A stretch of 8,572 nucleotides of DNA from contig JAURGS010000102.1 in assembly GCA_030833685.1 (NCBI GenBank), positions 1 through 8,572 of the forward strand. The letters run 5' to 3'. The notes beneath the pieces are model-generated. The model made no database searches. It saw only the letters and a list, made by a program, of their open reading frames with translations, and was not told where the DNA came from. The DNA comes from Rhodoferax sp. GTDB lineage: Bacteria > Pseudomonadota > Gammaproteobacteria > Burkholderiales > Burkholderiaceae_C. Shown piece after piece: positions 7,316-8,572 of the stretch. The position numbers and the translations under genes are program-made. Numbering within the stretch: position 1 is the first letter of the stretch; each line of letters opens with the position of its first letter.

Positions 7316-7750
7316 ATGAAAACCGTCGAGAAGTCTGTTCATATTTGGTTTAGTGCAGCGGAAATGTTTCGCCTAGTGACCGATGTGAAGGCTTATCCGG
7401 AATTTTTGCCCTGGTGTGACCATGGCCTTGTCCTTAGCAGTAGCGAGACAGGGATGCTGGCCGAAGTCGGTATTGCCTTTGGCGGGATTCGCCAGCGGTT
7501 TCGCACGCAAAACACCCACATACCCGATCGCCAGGTCAATATCAGTCTGGTGGAGGGACCGTTTTCAAGTCTGGATGGCCAGTGGCGTTTTGAACCCTTG
7601 GGCCAAGAGCGTGCCTGCAAAGTGACTTTGCGGCTCAGCTATGGCTTCAGCGGTGTGCTGGGTTCGGCGATCGGTCCGGTATTTGACCGCATCGCCAACT
7701 CCATGGTCGAGGCCTTCGTTCAACGCGCCAATGTGGTCTATGGCCAGTGA
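7316..7750 (+). CDS. ratA: RatA/Coq10-like START-domain protein
   Basis: This is a 144-residue protein of the polyketide-cyclase/START family that includes E. coli RatA and mitochondrial Coq10. E. coli RatA has been reported to bind 50S subunits and block their association with 30S. Coq10 relatives bind ubiquinone-like lipids. Which role applies here cannot be told from sequence. Visible signatures are the N-terminal KSVHIWFSAAEMFRLVTDV at 6-24, YPEFLPWC at 27-34, the FGGIRQRF strand near 55-62, LVEGPFSSLDGQWRFEPL at 78-95, and the long C-terminal helix FDRIANSMVEAFVQRANVVYG at 123-143 that caps the pocket. The ATG at 7316 follows a short leader with no Shine-Dalgarno. Its last 11 nt overlap the start of rnfH, so the two are probably one transcription unit. 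It is divergent from smpB. Confidence 0.93.
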   Translation: MKTVEKSVHIWFSAAEMFRLVTDVKAYPEFLPWCDHGLVLSSSETGMLAEVGIAFGGIRQRFRTQNTHIPDRQVNISLVEGPFSSLDGQWRFEPLGQERACKVTLRLSYGFSGVLGSAIGPVFDRIANSMVEAFVQRANVVYGQ

Positions 7751-8090
7751 ATCCCAGTTGCTGCGGGTTAAGCTTTTGGTCGACCTGGGCTCGCGCCAGG
7801 TGCATGAGGCAGACTTGCTGTTGCCATCGCCGTGCACCGTCCGAAGCGCGCTGGCGCGTGCTGATGTGGCGTCTCTGTTGGTCTCGGATGTTGATTTAAG
7901 CGGGCGAGTTGGTATTTGGGGCCGCCGGGCCGCCATGACTGACCCGATTCATGATTTGGACCGCTTGGAGGTCTACCGTGCGTTGAAGGTGGATCCGAAA
8001 ATTGCCCGACGCCAACGTTTTCAGAAGCAAGGGGCGCGGGCAGCGGGGTTGTTTAGCAAACGACGCCCCAATGCCAAGCCCGGGTACTAA
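7740..8090 (+). CDS. rnfH: RnfH-family (UPF0125) protein
   Basis: RnfH-family proteins are small ubiquitin-like beta-grasp proteins of unknown biochemical role. The name comes from some members lying next to rnf electron-transport genes, and no rnf genes are seen here. This one has 116 residues, a little longer than the roughly 100 usual, because of a basic tail. Family features are the first strand LLRVKLLVDLG at 7-17, VDLSGRVGIWGRRAAMTDPI at 51-70 (the VGI..R...L.D turn), DRLEVYRAL at 74-82, and DPKIARRQR at 85-93. I chose the ATG at 7740, 11 nt inside ratA, because homology begins there. A frame open further upstream (ATG at 7731 and earlier) would only add residues read out of frame from ratA. 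In E. coli the ratA partner RatB (YfjF) is the same family, but it was not shown to be an antitoxin. It ends 4 nt before the convergent gene's stop. Confidence 0.9.
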   Translation: MASESQLLRVKLLVDLGSRQVHEADLLLPSPCTVRSALARADVASLLVSDVDLSGRVGIWGRRAAMTDPIHDLDRLEVYRALKVDPKIARRQRFQKQGARAAGLFSKRRPNAKPGY

Positions 8091-8094
8091 AGCC

Positions 8095-8572
8095 TCATTG
8101 GCAATCCGAGCGGATCACGGACTCAATTCTGGCCTGTTCTGCCAGGCGAGCGTCTTCGTCCATGAAGACAGATTCACCTTGTTCGTTGACGGTTTTGAGA
8201 CGGCTGCCGCTGTTGATCACGGCCAGCGATCGCTTGGCTCTGGTGCAGTTTTCGGCTTTTGCGGCAGCAACGCGCGCCTGTTCAGCTTGGTTTTGGCGAG
8301 ATTTTTCTAATTCTTCAGCGGCTTTTTTATTTTTGACCGCCGCCTCCAACGCGCTGCTCGACGGGCTGGGCGCTCGGTCTTTTTCCGCTGAGGCTGCACC
8401 TGAAGCAGGTTGGTCGGAGGGTGACCCATTGGCGGGCTCAGCTTGCGCCGCGTTGGGGCGCTTGATAATTTGCGCCTCGCTGACGCCAGGTGGAGGTGGA
8501 AGGTCGCTAAAGACGGGCCGCCCCGTTTTGTCCAGCCAATGCCATTGGGCCTGAACGGTGAGGGGCAATGCC
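8095..8572 (-). CDS. Exported DUF4124 domain protein, 5' end outside window
   Basis: This gene reads leftward from the right edge to TGA at 8097-8095, and its start lies beyond the window. The first visible residues, ALPLTVQAQWHWLDKTGRP, look like the end of a signal peptide with cleavage after AQA, so the protein is probably exported to the periplasm. The mature N-terminus has the DUF4124 pattern (WxWxDxxGxxxFSDxPPP). It is followed by a low-complexity Ala/Ser/Pro stretch and an Ala/Glu/Lys/Gln-rich helical segment. The C-terminal part contains two cysteines (in ENCTR and SDC, about 48 residues apart) that could form a disulfide; that is inference. The TTG at 8566-8568 could be called as a start but lies inside the apparent signal peptide, so it is unlikely to be real. 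No function is known for the family. In related genomes it often lies before guaB, which would be off the right edge. Confidence 0.8.
   Translation of the reverse strand, partial: ALPLTVQAQWHWLDKTGRPVFSDLPPPPGVSEAQIIKRPNAAQAEPANGSPSDQPASGAASAEKDRAPSPSSSALEAAVKNKKAAEELEKSRQNQAEQARVAAAKAENCTRAKRSLAVINSGSRLKTVNEQGESVFMDEDARLAEQARIESVIRSDCQ

Noticed and set aside
7641..7739. A longer rnfH with an upstream start inside ratA
   Set aside because: The extra N-terminal residues are ratA sequence read in another frame and do not resemble the family; homology begins at the ATG at 7740.

Overview
The window looks like a piece of a betaproteobacterial chromosome, most likely Burkholderiales and probably Comamonadaceae. 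I infer this from the gene order (infB-rbfA-truB-typA, then smpB divergent from ratA-rnfH and a DUF4124 protein), the moderately GC-rich codon use and the protein wording I recognise from that group. No database search was possible. All but two of the genes belong to translation, ribosome maturation or ribosome rescue, or have been linked to them.

Layout. Bases 1 to about 90 do not read as the expected upstream part of infB, and an in-frame TAG lies at 61-63. From about base 91 to 2553 the + strand encodes translation initiation factor IF2. Its extreme N-terminus (the first IF2 N-terminal domain and part of the charged linker) is missing. rbfA (GTG start) follows after 18 nt, truB after 2 nt and typA/bipA after 41 nt, all on + and probably cotranscribed. 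A ten-helix DMT/EamA-family exporter follows typA after an 84-nt gap. smpB lies on the - strand and converges on the exporter. A 63-bp divergent promoter region then separates smpB from ratA, which overlaps rnfH by 11 nt. rnfH converges, with only 4 nt between stops, on a - strand gene for a secreted DUF4124 protein that runs off the right edge.

How the genes work together. IF2 places initiator tRNA on the ribosome. RbfA matures the 30S subunit. TruB makes tRNA pseudouridine 55. BipA/TypA assists ribosome assembly under stress. SmpB with tmRNA rescues stalled ribosomes. RatA is a START/Coq10-like protein that has been reported in E. coli to interfere with subunit association. The exporter and the DUF4124 protein are the two genes with no evident tie to translation.

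Novelty. I see no CRISPR array, insertion sequence, prophage, riboswitch, rRNA, tRNA or undescribed multigene system. The observation most worth a second look is the abrupt loss of infB homology at the left edge. It could be a contig-end or assembly chimera, or a real rearrangement. The rest is ordinary, conserved housekeeping DNA with small points of architecture.
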